From: an uncultured Corynebacterium sp.
Lineage (GTDB): Bacteria; Actinomycetota; Actinomycetes; Mycobacteriales; Mycobacteriaceae
Length of the DNA: 64,000 nt
Direction of reading: 5' to 3'
NCBI RefSeq assembly: GCF_946223165.1
Contig: NZ_CAMIBP010000002.1
Coordinates: 62,001-126,000, forward strand
Below, piece after piece: positions 34,471 through 42,603 of the stretch. The translations under genes and the position numbers were made by a program. The notes beneath the pieces are model-generated. The model saw only the letters and a program-made list of their open reading frames with translations. It ran no database searches and was not told the DNA's origin. Each line of letters starts with the position of its first letter. Position 1 is the first letter of the stretch.

Positions 34471-34740
34471 TTAGCGGCGCAGGCCCAGGCGGGCGATGAG
34501 GGAACGGTAACGCTCGATGTCCTTATCGGCCAGGTAGCCCAGCAGGCGGCGACGACGGCCGACCATGAGCATGAGACCACGACGGGAGTGGTGATCGTGC
34601 TTGTGGGACTTGAGGTGTTCGGTCAGAGTATTGATGCGGGAGGTCAGCAGAGCAACCTGTGCCTCCGGAGAACCGGTGTCGGTCTCGTGCAGGCCATACT
34701 CCTTGAGGATTTCGGACTTCTGCTCAGTGGTCAGTGCCAT
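34471..34740 (-). CDS. rpsO: 30S ribosomal protein S15
   Basis: An 89-residue protein matching S15 throughout: 'HETDTGSPEAQVALLTSRINTLTEHLKSHKHDHHSRRGLMLMVGRRRRLLGYL' region carries the conserved TGSPE, HKxDxHSRRGL and RRRLLxYL elements. S15 binds the 16S rRNA central domain early in 30S assembly. The ATG follows an AGGAG site. An upstream leader of about 110 bases contains a hairpin that may serve in autoregulation. pnp follows after an intrinsic terminator. Confidence 0.98.
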   Translation of the reverse strand: MALTTEQKSEILKEYGLHETDTGSPEAQVALLTSRINTLTEHLKSHKHDHHSRRGLMLMVGRRRRLLGYLADKDIERYRSLIARLGLRR

Positions 34741-34793
34741 GAGTTATTACTCCTATATTGTTTCAGTTCACATGAAAATATGCGCGCTGCCTG

Positions 34794-34814
34794 CGCAAAG
34801 GCTCCGCCTTCGCG
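34794..34814 (-). promoter_or_regulatory. Hairpin in the rpsO leader, possible S15 autoregulatory element
   Basis: CGCAAAGGC (34794-34802) and GCCTTCGCG (34806-34814) form a nine-base stem with one mismatch and a TCC loop, about 55 bases before the rpsO start. TACTAT near 34873 on the minus strand is a possible -10. S15 represses its own synthesis through leader RNAs in several phyla, including actinobacteria; whether this hairpin belongs to such an element is inference. Confidence 0.35.
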
Positions 34815-34881
34815 AGAAAGTAGTCGCGCGCCTGCAACTGCTGTGAACCGCAGTAGACAGACTAGAGAAAGATAGTACAGG

Positions 34882-35826
34882 TCAGCGGCCGGTTTCGGCA
34901 AACAGCGCCGTGAGTCGCTCCATGAAGTCCGCAAGGAAGCCCGCGGCGTCCACGCCCACGGCCACCCGGGTGGTGGGTTTCTCCGACAGGCGTTCGGGAT
35001 CGCCGATGGTGCGGCCGGTCTCCTCACACTTGAGGTTCAGCGGCAGCCAGGTGATGAGGCTTGGGTCCAGCGCTGCCGCGACGGCCAGCGGATCGTGCAG
35101 GCCGCAGCCGCCCAGGTGCGGGCTCGTCGTCTCGTAGGCCGTGATGTAGTAGTCCACCATGTCCGCGTAGGCGTCGCCGGCCGGGGTCCCCAGCGCCCGC
35201 CACTGTGCGGTCTCCGCGGGGGTGAGCAGTGTGCGCAGGGTGACGTCGAGGCCCACCATGGCCACGTTGCGCCCGTGGCGCACGAGGTAGTCCGTGGCCG
35301 CGGGGTCCTGGGAGACGTTGGCTTCCGCCAGCGGGGTGACGTTGCCGGGGACGGTGAGCGCCCCGCCCATGAACACGATGGCGGCATCGGCAAGCGCGGG
35401 CTCCCGGCGCAGGGCCGCGGCGATGGTGGTCGAGGGCCCCGTGGGCACGATGACCAAGTCCGAACCATGCTCGCGGAAGGACTCGATGAGGAAGTCCACC
35501 GCGTCCTCAACAGCAGCGCCGCTGGTGGGGGCAGCGGAGGTGGCGCCGGGAAGGTCCACCTCCCCCACGCCGTTGCGGCCGTGAATGAACGCGGAGATCT
35601 CCAAGACCTTAAAGCCGGGCTTCTGCGGGCCCGCATAGACGGGCACGTCGGGCCGGCCTAACAGCGCCAACAGCGCCCGGGTGTTGCGCACGCCCTGCTC
35701 CACCGTGACGTTGCCGTAGGTGCCGGTAATCCCCAGCAGCTCGTGGCCGTCAGCCTCGGCCGCTAGGGCGTAGGCCAGCGCCAAAGCGTCATCGATGCCG
35801 GTGTCGAGGTCGAGGATGATCTTCAT
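34882..35826 (-). CDS. Nucleoside hydrolase (inosine/uridine-preferring family)
   Basis: A 314-residue N-ribohydrolase that splits ribonucleosides into base and ribose for salvage. The calcium and ribose site motif DxDxGxDD occurs at the N-terminus as 'LDLDTGIDDALAL' (residues 4-16). 'GITGTYGNVTVEQ', 'VPVYAGPQKP', and the C-terminal 'HDPLAVAAALDP' with its metal-binding Asp are all present. Base preference (pyrimidine or purine) is not decidable. It starts nine bases after the ribF stop and is probably co-transcribed with ribF. Confidence 0.93.
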   Translation of the reverse strand: MKIILDLDTGIDDALALAYALAAEADGHELLGITGTYGNVTVEQGVRNTRALLALLGRPDVPVYAGPQKPGFKVLEISAFIHGRNGVGEVDLPGATSAAPTSGAAVEDAVDFLIESFREHGSDLVIVPTGPSTTIAAALRREPALADAAIVFMGGALTVPGNVTPLAEANVSQDPAATDYLVRHGRNVAMVGLDVTLRTLLTPAETAQWRALGTPAGDAYADMVDYYITAYETTSPHLGGCGLHDPLAVAAALDPSLITWLPLNLKCEETGRTIGDPERLSEKPTTRVAVGVDAAGFLADFMERLTALFAETGR

Positions 35827-35835
35827 GGGTGTCCG

Positions 35836-36873
35836 CTACCCCTGCTCCTGGCCAGGCTGAAGGAAGAACGCCTCTGGCGCCCATCCTTTAGCCGCGGCGT
35901 CTTTAGCCAGGGCCACGCGGGCGTTGGCGACGTCGCGGTGCATGTTCTCCAGCAGCTCCTCCACGGAGTTGAACTTCACCATGTCCCGGAGGTGTTCCAC
36001 GAACTGGACGCGGGCATTGTGGCCGTACAGATCGGCGTCGCGGTCGAGCACGAAGGATTCGATGGAGCGCTGCTCGTCGCCGAAGGTGGGGTTGGTACCC
36101 ACGGAGATGGCCGCCGCGTAGGCCACGCCGGGCACTATGTTGCCGGCGATGGGCACCGGGCAGTCCTCGATGGTCAGCCAGCCGGCGTAGACGCCGTCGG
36201 CCGGCAGCGCCATCTCCGGCGCCGGGTACTGATTGGCCGTCGGAAAGCCCAGCTCCTTGCCGCCGCGGCCTGCGCCGCGCACGATGGGGCCCTCATACGA
36301 CATGGAACGACCCAGCGCCCAATTGGCGTGGGAGACGTCCGAGGCGGCGAGCCGCTCGCGGATGTAGCTAGAGCAAATCTCCACGCCGTCCTCGCGCAGC
36401 AGCGGCACGATATGGGCGTCGAATCCCAACTCCTCCCCCAGCGCGTGCAGGGTGTCCGGGGTGCCTGCGGCGTCGGCGCCGAAGGAGAAGTTATCGCCCA
36501 CGTACACCGCGGCGGCGTGCAGGGTATCGCGCAGCAGCGTGAGCGCGTAGTCACGCGGGTTCAGACCGGCGAGCTCCTGCGTGAAGTCCACGACGAGGAC
36601 GGCGTCCACTCCCTGTTCCTCCGCGAGCGCTAGGCGGCGTTCGAAGGACGTCAGCGCCAGCGGCGCACGCGAGGGCAGGAAGACGGAGACCGGGTGCGGG
36701 TCGAAGGTCACCATGACGGCGCGCACGCCGCGGGCACGGGCGTCCGCCACGGCCTGGCCGATGAGGTACTGGTGACCGCGGTGCACGCCGTCGAAGACAC
36801 CGATCGTGGCGACGCAGCCCGTCGCGGATAGTTCTGCGCTCGGGACGCTCGTCAATCCATGCCAAATATCCAC
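35836..36873 (-). CDS. ribF: Bifunctional riboflavin kinase / FAD synthetase
   Basis: A 345-residue enzyme converting riboflavin to FMN and FMN to FAD. The adenylyltransferase domain has 'TIGVFDGVHRGHQYL' (about residues 30-45) and 'VTFDPHP'; the C-terminal kinase domain has 'GRGGKELGFPTAN' (about 195-207). Start choice: ATG at 36882 lies inside the TAACAT -10 hexamer, while GTG at 36873 follows that hexamer by 7 bases and begins the conserved 'VDIWHGL' sequence, so the leaderless GTG start is used. It is divergent from truB, 114 bases away. Confidence 0.93.
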   Translation of the reverse strand: MDIWHGLTSVPSAELSATGCVATIGVFDGVHRGHQYLIGQAVADARARGVRAVMVTFDPHPVSVFLPSRAPLALTSFERRLALAEEQGVDAVLVVDFTQELAGLNPRDYALTLLRDTLHAAAVYVGDNFSFGADAAGTPDTLHALGEELGFDAHIVPLLREDGVEICSSYIRERLAASDVSHANWALGRSMSYEGPIVRGAGRGGKELGFPTANQYPAPEMALPADGVYAGWLTIEDCPVPIAGNIVPGVAYAAAISVGTNPTFGDEQRSIESFVLDRDADLYGHNARVQFVEHLRDMVKFNSVEELLENMHRDVANARVALAKDAAAKGWAPEAFFLQPGQEQG

Positions 36874-36987
36874 GGGGTACATGTTAGAGGACGCCGCGGC
36901 CACCGCGCCCGCACGGGGTCGAAACCCCGGGGCCGCGGACGCGGTGGGTCGCAAGCACGCAGTGTTCATTCGATAAGCTTGACCCCC

Positions 36988-37968
36988 ATGAACGAAACGA
37001 GCACCTCGTCCCCCACGTCCACGCCCGATCCGCTCGCCGGATCCGGACTCGTCGTCGTCGACAAGCCCGCGGGCATGACGTCCCACGACGTCGTGGGCAG
37101 GCTGCGGCGCATCTTTGGCACCCGCAAGGTGGGCCACGCGGGGACGCTAGATCCGATGGCCACCGGGGTCCTCGTTGTGGGTATCGAGCGCGGCACAAAG
37201 TTCCTCGCGCACATGGTTGCTGCCACGAAGGCCTACGACGCCACCATTCGTTTGGGCGCCGCCACCACGACCGATGACGCCGAGGGCGAGGAGACCTTCC
37301 GCGCCGAGCCCGGCGCCGTGCGGGCATTGGACGAATCCGCGCTGCGCGCCCAGGTGGAGGCACTCACCGGTGATATCATGCAGCGTCCGGCCAGCGTGTC
37401 CGCCATCAAGATCAACGGCAAGCGCGCGCATGAACGCGTCCGCGACGGCGAGGACGTGGACATTCCTGCCCGCCCCGTGACCGTCACGCGCTTCGACATC
37501 CTTGATACCCGCCGCGTCACCGAGCCAAGCACCGAACCGGCCACCGAGGGAGGATCCGCGGAGCGGAACTGGTGGGACATCGACGTCACCGTCGAGTGTT
37601 CTTCGGGAACCTATATCCGCTCGCTCGCCCGCGATCTGGGCGCGGCGCTCGGCGTCGGCGGGCACCTCACCGCGCTGCGCCGCACCGAGGTCGGCCCGTT
37701 CACGCTCGCCGATGCACGCACCCTCGATCAGCTCGCGGATGCTCCCACTCTGTCGCTGACGATGGACGAGGCCCTCATCCGTTCCTATCCCGTCCTCGAC
37801 GTCACTGCAGATGAGGCAGCGGCGCTGGCGATGGGCAAATGGCTCGAGCCGCGCGGACTCAAAGGCGTCCATGCCGCCGTCGGCCCCGACGGCCGCGCGG
37901 TGGCGCTCATCAAGGAGCAGGGCAAGCGCCTCGCCACGGCGTTCGTGGCGCGCCCGTCGACGCTGTAG
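36988..37968 (+). CDS. truB: tRNA pseudouridine(55) synthase TruB
   Basis: A 326-residue pseudouridine synthase acting on U55 of the T-loop of tRNAs. The catalytic Asp is residue 55 in 'GHAGTLDPMATGVL'. 'CSSGTYIRSLARDLGAALG' near residue 210 is also diagnostic, and a C-terminal actinobacterial PUA-like domain follows ('AALAMGKWLEPR'). TAAGCT at 36974-36979 lies 8 bases before the ATG at 36988 with no ribosome binding site: another leaderless candidate. Its 3' end is three bases from the convergent pptT stop. Confidence 0.96.
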   Translation: MNETSTSSPTSTPDPLAGSGLVVVDKPAGMTSHDVVGRLRRIFGTRKVGHAGTLDPMATGVLVVGIERGTKFLAHMVAATKAYDATIRLGAATTTDDAEGEETFRAEPGAVRALDESALRAQVEALTGDIMQRPASVSAIKINGKRAHERVRDGEDVDIPARPVTVTRFDILDTRRVTEPSTEPATEGGSAERNWWDIDVTVECSSGTYIRSLARDLGAALGVGGHLTALRRTEVGPFTLADARTLDQLADAPTLSLTMDEALIRSYPVLDVTADEAAALAMGKWLEPRGLKGVHAAVGPDGRAVALIKEQGKRLATAFVARPSTL

Positions 37969-37971
37969 CGT

Positions 37972-38667
37972 CTACTGGAAAGCACCGCCGGCCGCGGCGG
38001 GAACCGCGGGCACCACGGCGGAGACGACGACGAAGCCGTCGCGCGCCATCCACTTGCCATGGATGCAGGGAACCGGCGTAGGACGGGCCAAGATATACGA
38101 GGTCAGCGTGCCGTCGAGGCGCAGATCGATCTCCGCCTCGTCAAAGTCGAGGAAGCGCTCGGTCATGGGGAACCAAGCCTTGTACGTCGCCTCCTTCGCG
38201 CAAAACAGGAGGCGATCGGCGTAGAAGATGCCGGCGGCGCGCAACTCCTCCAGCTGCGGGCGCTCCGACGGGCGCGCGATGGCGTCGAGCACACCCGGCG
38301 GCAGCGGCTCGGAGGGCTCCGCGTCGAGCCCCATGGAGCGCACGTCATCCGACGGCGCGACGACGGCCGCGCGGAACCCAGAGGTGTGCGTAATCGACCC
38401 GGAGTATCCGTCGGGCCACAGCGGCATGCCGCGCTCCCCGCGCAAAATGGGCGGGGCGTCCTGCACCCCAAGCTCGCACAGCGCCTGATGCGCACACCAG
38501 CGGGCATCGCCAAACTCGGACTTGCGCACGTCGACGGACTGACTCACCAGCGTCTGCTCTAGCGGGTGCAGGTGTGTGTAGTTAAAGATATCCGGCTTGT
38601 CGTCAATATCGCCGGTGCGCACGTAGCAAAAGCGCGCGGAGTCGGGAAAGAGGTGCGGCTCGAGCAT
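37972..38667 (-). CDS. pptT: 4'-phosphopantetheinyl transferase (PptT type)
   Basis: A 231-residue Sfp/EntD-family enzyme that moves phosphopantetheine from CoA to acyl- or peptidyl-carrier proteins, including those for mycolate synthesis. Signature residues are visible: 'SITHTSGF' near 91, 'GLDAEP' with the Mg-binding Asp115 and Glu117, and 'FCAKEATYKAW' with Glu159 and Lys163. The gene follows pptH with its ATG directly after the pptH stop. The truB/pptT/pptH arrangement matches M. tuberculosis Rv2793c-Rv2795c. Confidence 0.92.
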   Translation of the reverse strand: MLEPHLFPDSARFCYVRTGDIDDKPDIFNYTHLHPLEQTLVSQSVDVRKSEFGDARWCAHQALCELGVQDAPPILRGERGMPLWPDGYSGSITHTSGFRAAVVAPSDDVRSMGLDAEPSEPLPPGVLDAIARPSERPQLEELRAAGIFYADRLLFCAKEATYKAWFPMTERFLDFDEAEIDLRLDGTLTSYILARPTPVPCIHGKWMARDGFVVVSAVVPAVPAAAGGAFQ

Positions 38668-39507
38668 CTACGCGCCACCCCCCACATGCGTGAGGTGCGG
38701 ATCCACACCCTCATCGGTGAGTACCGGATAGGGCCAGGGCTGCGTGACGCCGTGGCCCTCGCGGCGCCACTCCCGCGGGTAGCCCAGGGATACCTCGATG
38801 TGCCGCACGCCGTCGACGACCAACTCGCGCGGCATGTGCAGGTGGCCGTAAATGACGGCCTGCGCATGGTAGCGCGAGGCCCACGTGCGGGTGTGTCGGG
38901 TGCCGCACCACAGGGCGACGTCGGGGAAGCGCAGATCGTAGGTCGGCTCCTGCACGAGCGGCCAGTGGTTGATGAGCACCGTCGGCCCCTCGACGCGGGA
39001 GAGCCGCTTGATGGAATAAGCCAAGCGGTCCCAGCACCACGCGCGAATATCCACGAACGGCGCGATGGCCACCTCGTCGGTCATGACGATGTTGTGGCTC
39101 TCGGCATCGGCCAGCGCCTGCTCCACCGTCGTCCCCTGCGGGCGGAAGCTGTAGTCATAAAGAGTAAACAGCGGGACGATGGTGACCCCAGCGAAGACGG
39201 CGAAGGGATCCTCCGGCGTCAGCACGCCGATCTCACGGCACCCGCGAACCAGGCCCTCGTAGCGGTCACGACCGCGGAAACGGTCCTGGCTGCGCGAGAA
39301 GAGTTCGTGGTTTCCGGGCACCCAGATGACCTGCGCGTAGCGATTGGCCAGCTTGCCCAAGATCTTGAGGACGAGGTCAGTGCGCTCGGCGACGTCTCCG
39401 GCCACAATGAGCCAGTCCGCCGGGTCGGGCGGCGTGAGTTCCGCGATACGCGGGGCATTCGCCTTCACCGCCGCGTGCAGGTCAGACACGGCCCATAAAG
39501 TTGCCAT
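38668..39507 (-). CDS. pptH: Metallophosphoesterase PptH, probable phosphopantetheinyl hydrolase
   Basis: A 279-residue calcineurin-like phosphoesterase with all family metal motifs: 'SDLHAAV' (D-x-H), 'VAGDVAE' (GD), 'VPGNHELF' (GNHE), 'LINHWPL' and the terminal 'YGHLHMPRE' (GHxH). In M. tuberculosis the protein encoded beside pptT (Rv2795c) removes phosphopantetheine from carrier proteins and so opposes PptT; conserved adjacency and motifs support the same role here. An SD-like GGAGATGAGGA precedes the ATG. It is co-transcribed with pptT without a gap. Confidence 0.85.
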   Translation of the reverse strand: MATLWAVSDLHAAVKANAPRIAELTPPDPADWLIVAGDVAERTDLVLKILGKLANRYAQVIWVPGNHELFSRSQDRFRGRDRYEGLVRGCREIGVLTPEDPFAVFAGVTIVPLFTLYDYSFRPQGTTVEQALADAESHNIVMTDEVAIAPFVDIRAWCWDRLAYSIKRLSRVEGPTVLINHWPLVQEPTYDLRFPDVALWCGTRHTRTWASRYHAQAVIYGHLHMPRELVVDGVRHIEVSLGYPREWRREGHGVTQPWPYPVLTDEGVDPHLTHVGGGA

Positions 39508-39619
39508 ACGTCCTCATCTCCATCGTCACCGGCGTCAACGTCGCGCGCGTCATGTGGCCGACGCTCCTATTGTATGGGCGTCGTTCAGGAGTATCGTACT
39601 GGAGTTTCGGCGCGGACCC

Positions 39620-40936
39620 CTAACCCCGCTCCTCCACCGTGGCCCACCGCATGGACTGGAAACGGCAGACAACGCCCACGGTACGGATGGCGATAAAAGC
39701 GGCGAGCCCACACCACACACCGGTCAGTCCCCAGCCGCCGGCATACGCCGCCCACACGCCGGGCAGGTAGCCGCCAATGACGGAGCCCAGCGTGAGCGAG
39801 CGCAGGAACGCCGCATCCGACGCCCCCAGCAGCACGCCGTCGAGCGCAAACAGGACGCCGCCGGCGACGACCATCGCCACCATGACCCACCACGGCCCCG
39901 CAATGGCGTCGAGGACCTCCGCGTCGCCGGTAAACACGCGCGGAATGAGGTGGGCACCGACAGCAAATACCCCGGCGAGCGCCACGGCGAACGCGACAGA
40001 ATAGCCAGTGATGCGCAGTCCCGTCCGACGCGCCACAGCGGCCGAACCGGCGCCGAGCGCCGCGCCAATGAGTGACTGCGCGGCGATGGCGAGTGAGTCG
40101 AGCACGAGGGTGAGGAAGCTCCACAGTTGCGTGAGCACCTGGTGCGCCGCCAAAGAGGCGGTACCGAAGCGCCCCACCACGGCCGTGGCGGACAGCAGCG
40201 CTACTTGAAACGCCAGGGAGCGCACGATGAGATCGCGGCCCAGAATGAGCTGTTGTTTGATGACCGTCGGCTGGGGCGCCCAGCCGCCGCCCTCGGCGCG
40301 GTTGTCCGCGCGCAGCTTGATGAGGAATTGCACGGCGATGAGCCCCATGCCCAGCACCGTCGCGGCGGCCGAACCCGGCAGGCCGAAGAAGTGCACGAAA
40401 ATGGGCACTGCGATGGCGCCGGGGATGAGGCCGGCGAGGGTGAAGTACAACGGCGTGCGTGTGTCCTGTACGCCGCGCATCCAGCCGTTTCCGGCCATCT
40501 CAATGAGAGTGAGCGGGATAGCCAGCGCGGCGATACGCAACCACTGCGCGCACTGGCGGGCGACCTCATCGTTGCTAGTCAGCGCGCGGGCAATAGCGCC
40601 GGCGCATACCCACATGGTCAGCATGAGGATCGTTCCGACGATGACGGCAACCCAGGTGGCCTGCACGCCCTCCGCGACGGCCTTGTCCCGCCGCCCGGAA
40701 CCAAAGAATCGCGACGCCCGTGCCGTGGTGCCATAGGACAAGAACGTCAACTGCGTGGTGACCACGGAATGCACGGCTGCCGCGGCGCCCAGCGCCGCCA
40801 GCTGGGTGGCACCTAAGCGGCCGACGACGGCGGTGTCGAGCAGCAGGTAGAGCGGCATGGCCGCGAGCACGCCGAGGGCAGGAAATGCCAGGCCAAAGAT
40901 TCGGCGTGCGGAGACCTCCCCAATCTCAGCCGCCAC
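39620..40936 (-). CDS. MATE-family efflux transporter (DinF-like)
   Basis: A 438-residue membrane protein with about twelve helices in two repeats, typical of the DinF branch of the MATE family. 'LAFPALGVLAAMPLYLLLDTAVVGRLG' and 'MRGVQDTRTPLYFTLAGLIPG' regions are characteristic. Substrate is unknown; Na+ or H+ coupling cannot be told. The start is GTG at 40936, whose first base is the last base of the nrnA stop (TAGTG), so it is translationally coupled to nrnA. Its position after nrnA matches the M. tuberculosis dinF gene (Rv2836c). Confidence 0.9.
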   Translation of the reverse strand: MAAEIGEVSARRIFGLAFPALGVLAAMPLYLLLDTAVVGRLGATQLAALGAAAAVHSVVTTQLTFLSYGTTARASRFFGSGRRDKAVAEGVQATWVAVIVGTILMLTMWVCAGAIARALTSNDEVARQCAQWLRIAALAIPLTLIEMAGNGWMRGVQDTRTPLYFTLAGLIPGAIAVPIFVHFFGLPGSAAATVLGMGLIAVQFLIKLRADNRAEGGGWAPQPTVIKQQLILGRDLIVRSLAFQVALLSATAVVGRFGTASLAAHQVLTQLWSFLTLVLDSLAIAAQSLIGAALGAGSAAVARRTGLRITGYSVAFAVALAGVFAVGAHLIPRVFTGDAEVLDAIAGPWWVMVAMVVAGGVLFALDGVLLGASDAAFLRSLTLGSVIGGYLPGVWAAYAGGWGLTGVWCGLAAFIAIRTVGVVCRFQSMRWATVEERG

Positions 40937-41901
40937 TAGATTCGCCCCACGACCTCGACGAGCTCGTTGATGATCTCGCCAACGTCGCCGTGCGTCGTGT
41001 AGCCGGCGGCCGGCACATGGCCGCCGCCGTCGAGGTGCATGGCCACCTCGGCACAATCCACGGTGGACGACCGCAGGGAGGCAGCCCAGACGCCCGGGAC
41101 CTGCTCCTTAAACGTCACGCCCATGTCCGTGCCCTCGAGGGCGCGCACGAAGTCCACGAGGGACTCGACGGCGGCCTCCGAGGCACCCTCGGTGAGGTGC
41201 AGGGAGGCGACGAGGACGGCCATCGTGTGGGAGCCGGCGGTGATGATCCGCAGCCCCGCGAGCACGCGGCCCACCATCTGCAGGTCCTCCGCCGTGGTGG
41301 AGTCGATGAGATCCACGGCGATTTGCTTGGTGTCCAGGCCGAATTGCATGTAGCGGCGCGCATAGTCGTGCATGACCGGGCGCCCCCAGCGGAAACAGCC
41401 CGTGTCGGTGACGAGCCCGGCGTAGAGGCAGTACGCGATGTCGCGGTTCATCTCCACCCCGAGCAGGTCGAGAATCTTAGTGAGCGCCACCGTCGTGGAC
41501 TCACACTCCGTGGCCACCAGGTTGATATCCGCGAAACCTGGATTGGAGGAGTGATGGTCGATGCACATGAAGTCAGCACGGCCCTCCAAATCCTCGGAGA
41601 ACAGGCCGGTGCGGTCGAGGGATCCGCAGTCCACAGTGACGTAGAGGTCGTATCCCTCCGGCAAATCGCGAACGCACCGGATCTCATCCGCGCCGGGAAT
41701 GCTCATGAGGTTGCTGCTGATCTCGCGCAGCTGGCCGATATACATACCGGTTTCTTTGCCCAGCTGGCGCAGGCCGTGCGATAAGGCCGTGGCGGAGCCG
41801 ACGGCGTCAGCGTCGGGGCGCAGGTGCGTGATGATGCACACGCGCTGCGCCGCCTGCAGCGCGCCCACGACGCGCTGGTACTGCTGTTCGCGGGTGGGCA
41901 T
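40936..41901 (-). CDS. nrnA: DHH-family oligoribonuclease / pAp phosphatase NrnA
   Basis: A 321-residue DHH-DHHA1 phosphoesterase. The DHH motif is 'CIDHHSSNPGF' near residue 110, preceded by the first metal motif 'HLRPDADAVGSATAL' at about 22-36. The C-terminal DHHA1 signature is 'LDGGGHVPAAGYTTHG' near 295. The family degrades short oligoribonucleotides, pGpG and 3'-phosphoadenosine 5'-phosphate; Rv2837c of M. tuberculosis is the counterpart. The ATG directly follows the rbfA stop, and the MATE gene starts within its stop codon. Confidence 0.92.
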   Translation of the reverse strand: MPTREQQYQRVVGALQAAQRVCIITHLRPDADAVGSATALSHGLRQLGKETGMYIGQLREISSNLMSIPGADEIRCVRDLPEGYDLYVTVDCGSLDRTGLFSEDLEGRADFMCIDHHSSNPGFADINLVATECESTTVALTKILDLLGVEMNRDIAYCLYAGLVTDTGCFRWGRPVMHDYARRYMQFGLDTKQIAVDLIDSTTAEDLQMVGRVLAGLRIITAGSHTMAVLVASLHLTEGASEAAVESLVDFVRALEGTDMGVTFKEQVPGVWAASLRSSTVDCAEVAMHLDGGGHVPAAGYTTHGDVGEIINELVEVVGRI

Positions 41902-42360
41902 CTACGCCTCTACCCCGTCATCAGTCCCCTCGCTCGAGGTCTTGTACGGGTTAGCGTCGCCGGCCGGAACGGCATTTTCCTTGAGCTTGGCCAGTTCTTC
42001 GTCACGCTTGCGGGCGCGTTCCAGGAGCTCTTCCATGTGCGCGGAGGCCTCCGGGACGGCGTCGAACTCGAAGCTCAGGGTCGGGGTGAAGCGGACCGAG
42101 AGCTGATCTCCGACGATCTTGCGCAGCTGGCCGCGGGCGCGCAGCAGGGCTTCTTCCGCCTGCGCCAGATCCGGCTCGGAGTCAAGGTCCTTGCCGCGCA
42201 CCGTGTAGTACACGGTAGCGTCATGCAGGTCGCCGGTCACACGGACGTCAGTGATGGTGACGTACTCGAGACGACGGTCCTTGATTTCACGCTCAATGGC
42301 GCTGGCGACGATTTCCTGGATGCGCTTGGCCATGCGGGCAGCACGTGCGTGATCGACCAT
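41902..42360 (-). CDS. rbfA: 30S ribosome-binding factor RbfA
   Basis: A 152-residue KH-like ribosome assembly factor acting late in 30S maturation. 'ARAARMAKRIQEIVASAIEREIKD' (N-terminal helix region), 'VTITDVRVTGDLHDATVYYTV' and 'RFTPTLSFEFDAVPE' are conserved. The C-terminal 30 residues form an actinobacterial-type acidic tail. A GAGGAGGA site precedes the ATG. It follows infB after a hairpin and runs directly into nrnA. Confidence 0.95.
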   Translation of the reverse strand: MVDHARAARMAKRIQEIVASAIEREIKDRRLEYVTITDVRVTGDLHDATVYYTVRGKDLDSEPDLAQAEEALLRARGQLRKIVGDQLSVRFTPTLSFEFDAVPEASAHMEELLERARKRDEELAKLKENAVPAGDANPYKTSSEGTDDGVEA

Positions 42361-42532
42361 GGTGTCCTCCTCATCGATGGGGTTTGTACGTCAGTAATAT
42401 CCCCGCAAGTCTAATGCAGGCGGCCCCCGAAATTCCATCTGCTACCCCACCGCCCGCCCGCGGGTGCCAGCGTGGGCCGCACGCGGGTGTCGACGCCGGC
42501 GCACGTGAGTGTCCACACCGGCGCACGCCAAA

Positions 42533-42564
42533 GCCCGCCGGTTCCGATGTGGAAACCGGCGGGC
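42533..42564 (-). terminator. Hairpin between infB and rbfA
   Basis: GCCCGCCGGTT (42533-42543) pairs with AACCGGCGGGC (42554-42564), 11 bp with a ten-base loop, followed on the minus strand by TTTGG. It begins 40 bases after the infB stop. It probably attenuates transcription into rbfA; nearby 42486-42527 also contains an 18-base imperfect direct repeat around CCGGCGCACG. Confidence 0.6.
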
Positions 42565-42603
42565 CTTATTGAACAGCGCTAGCGCGCACTGTGCACGGCG
42601 CGA

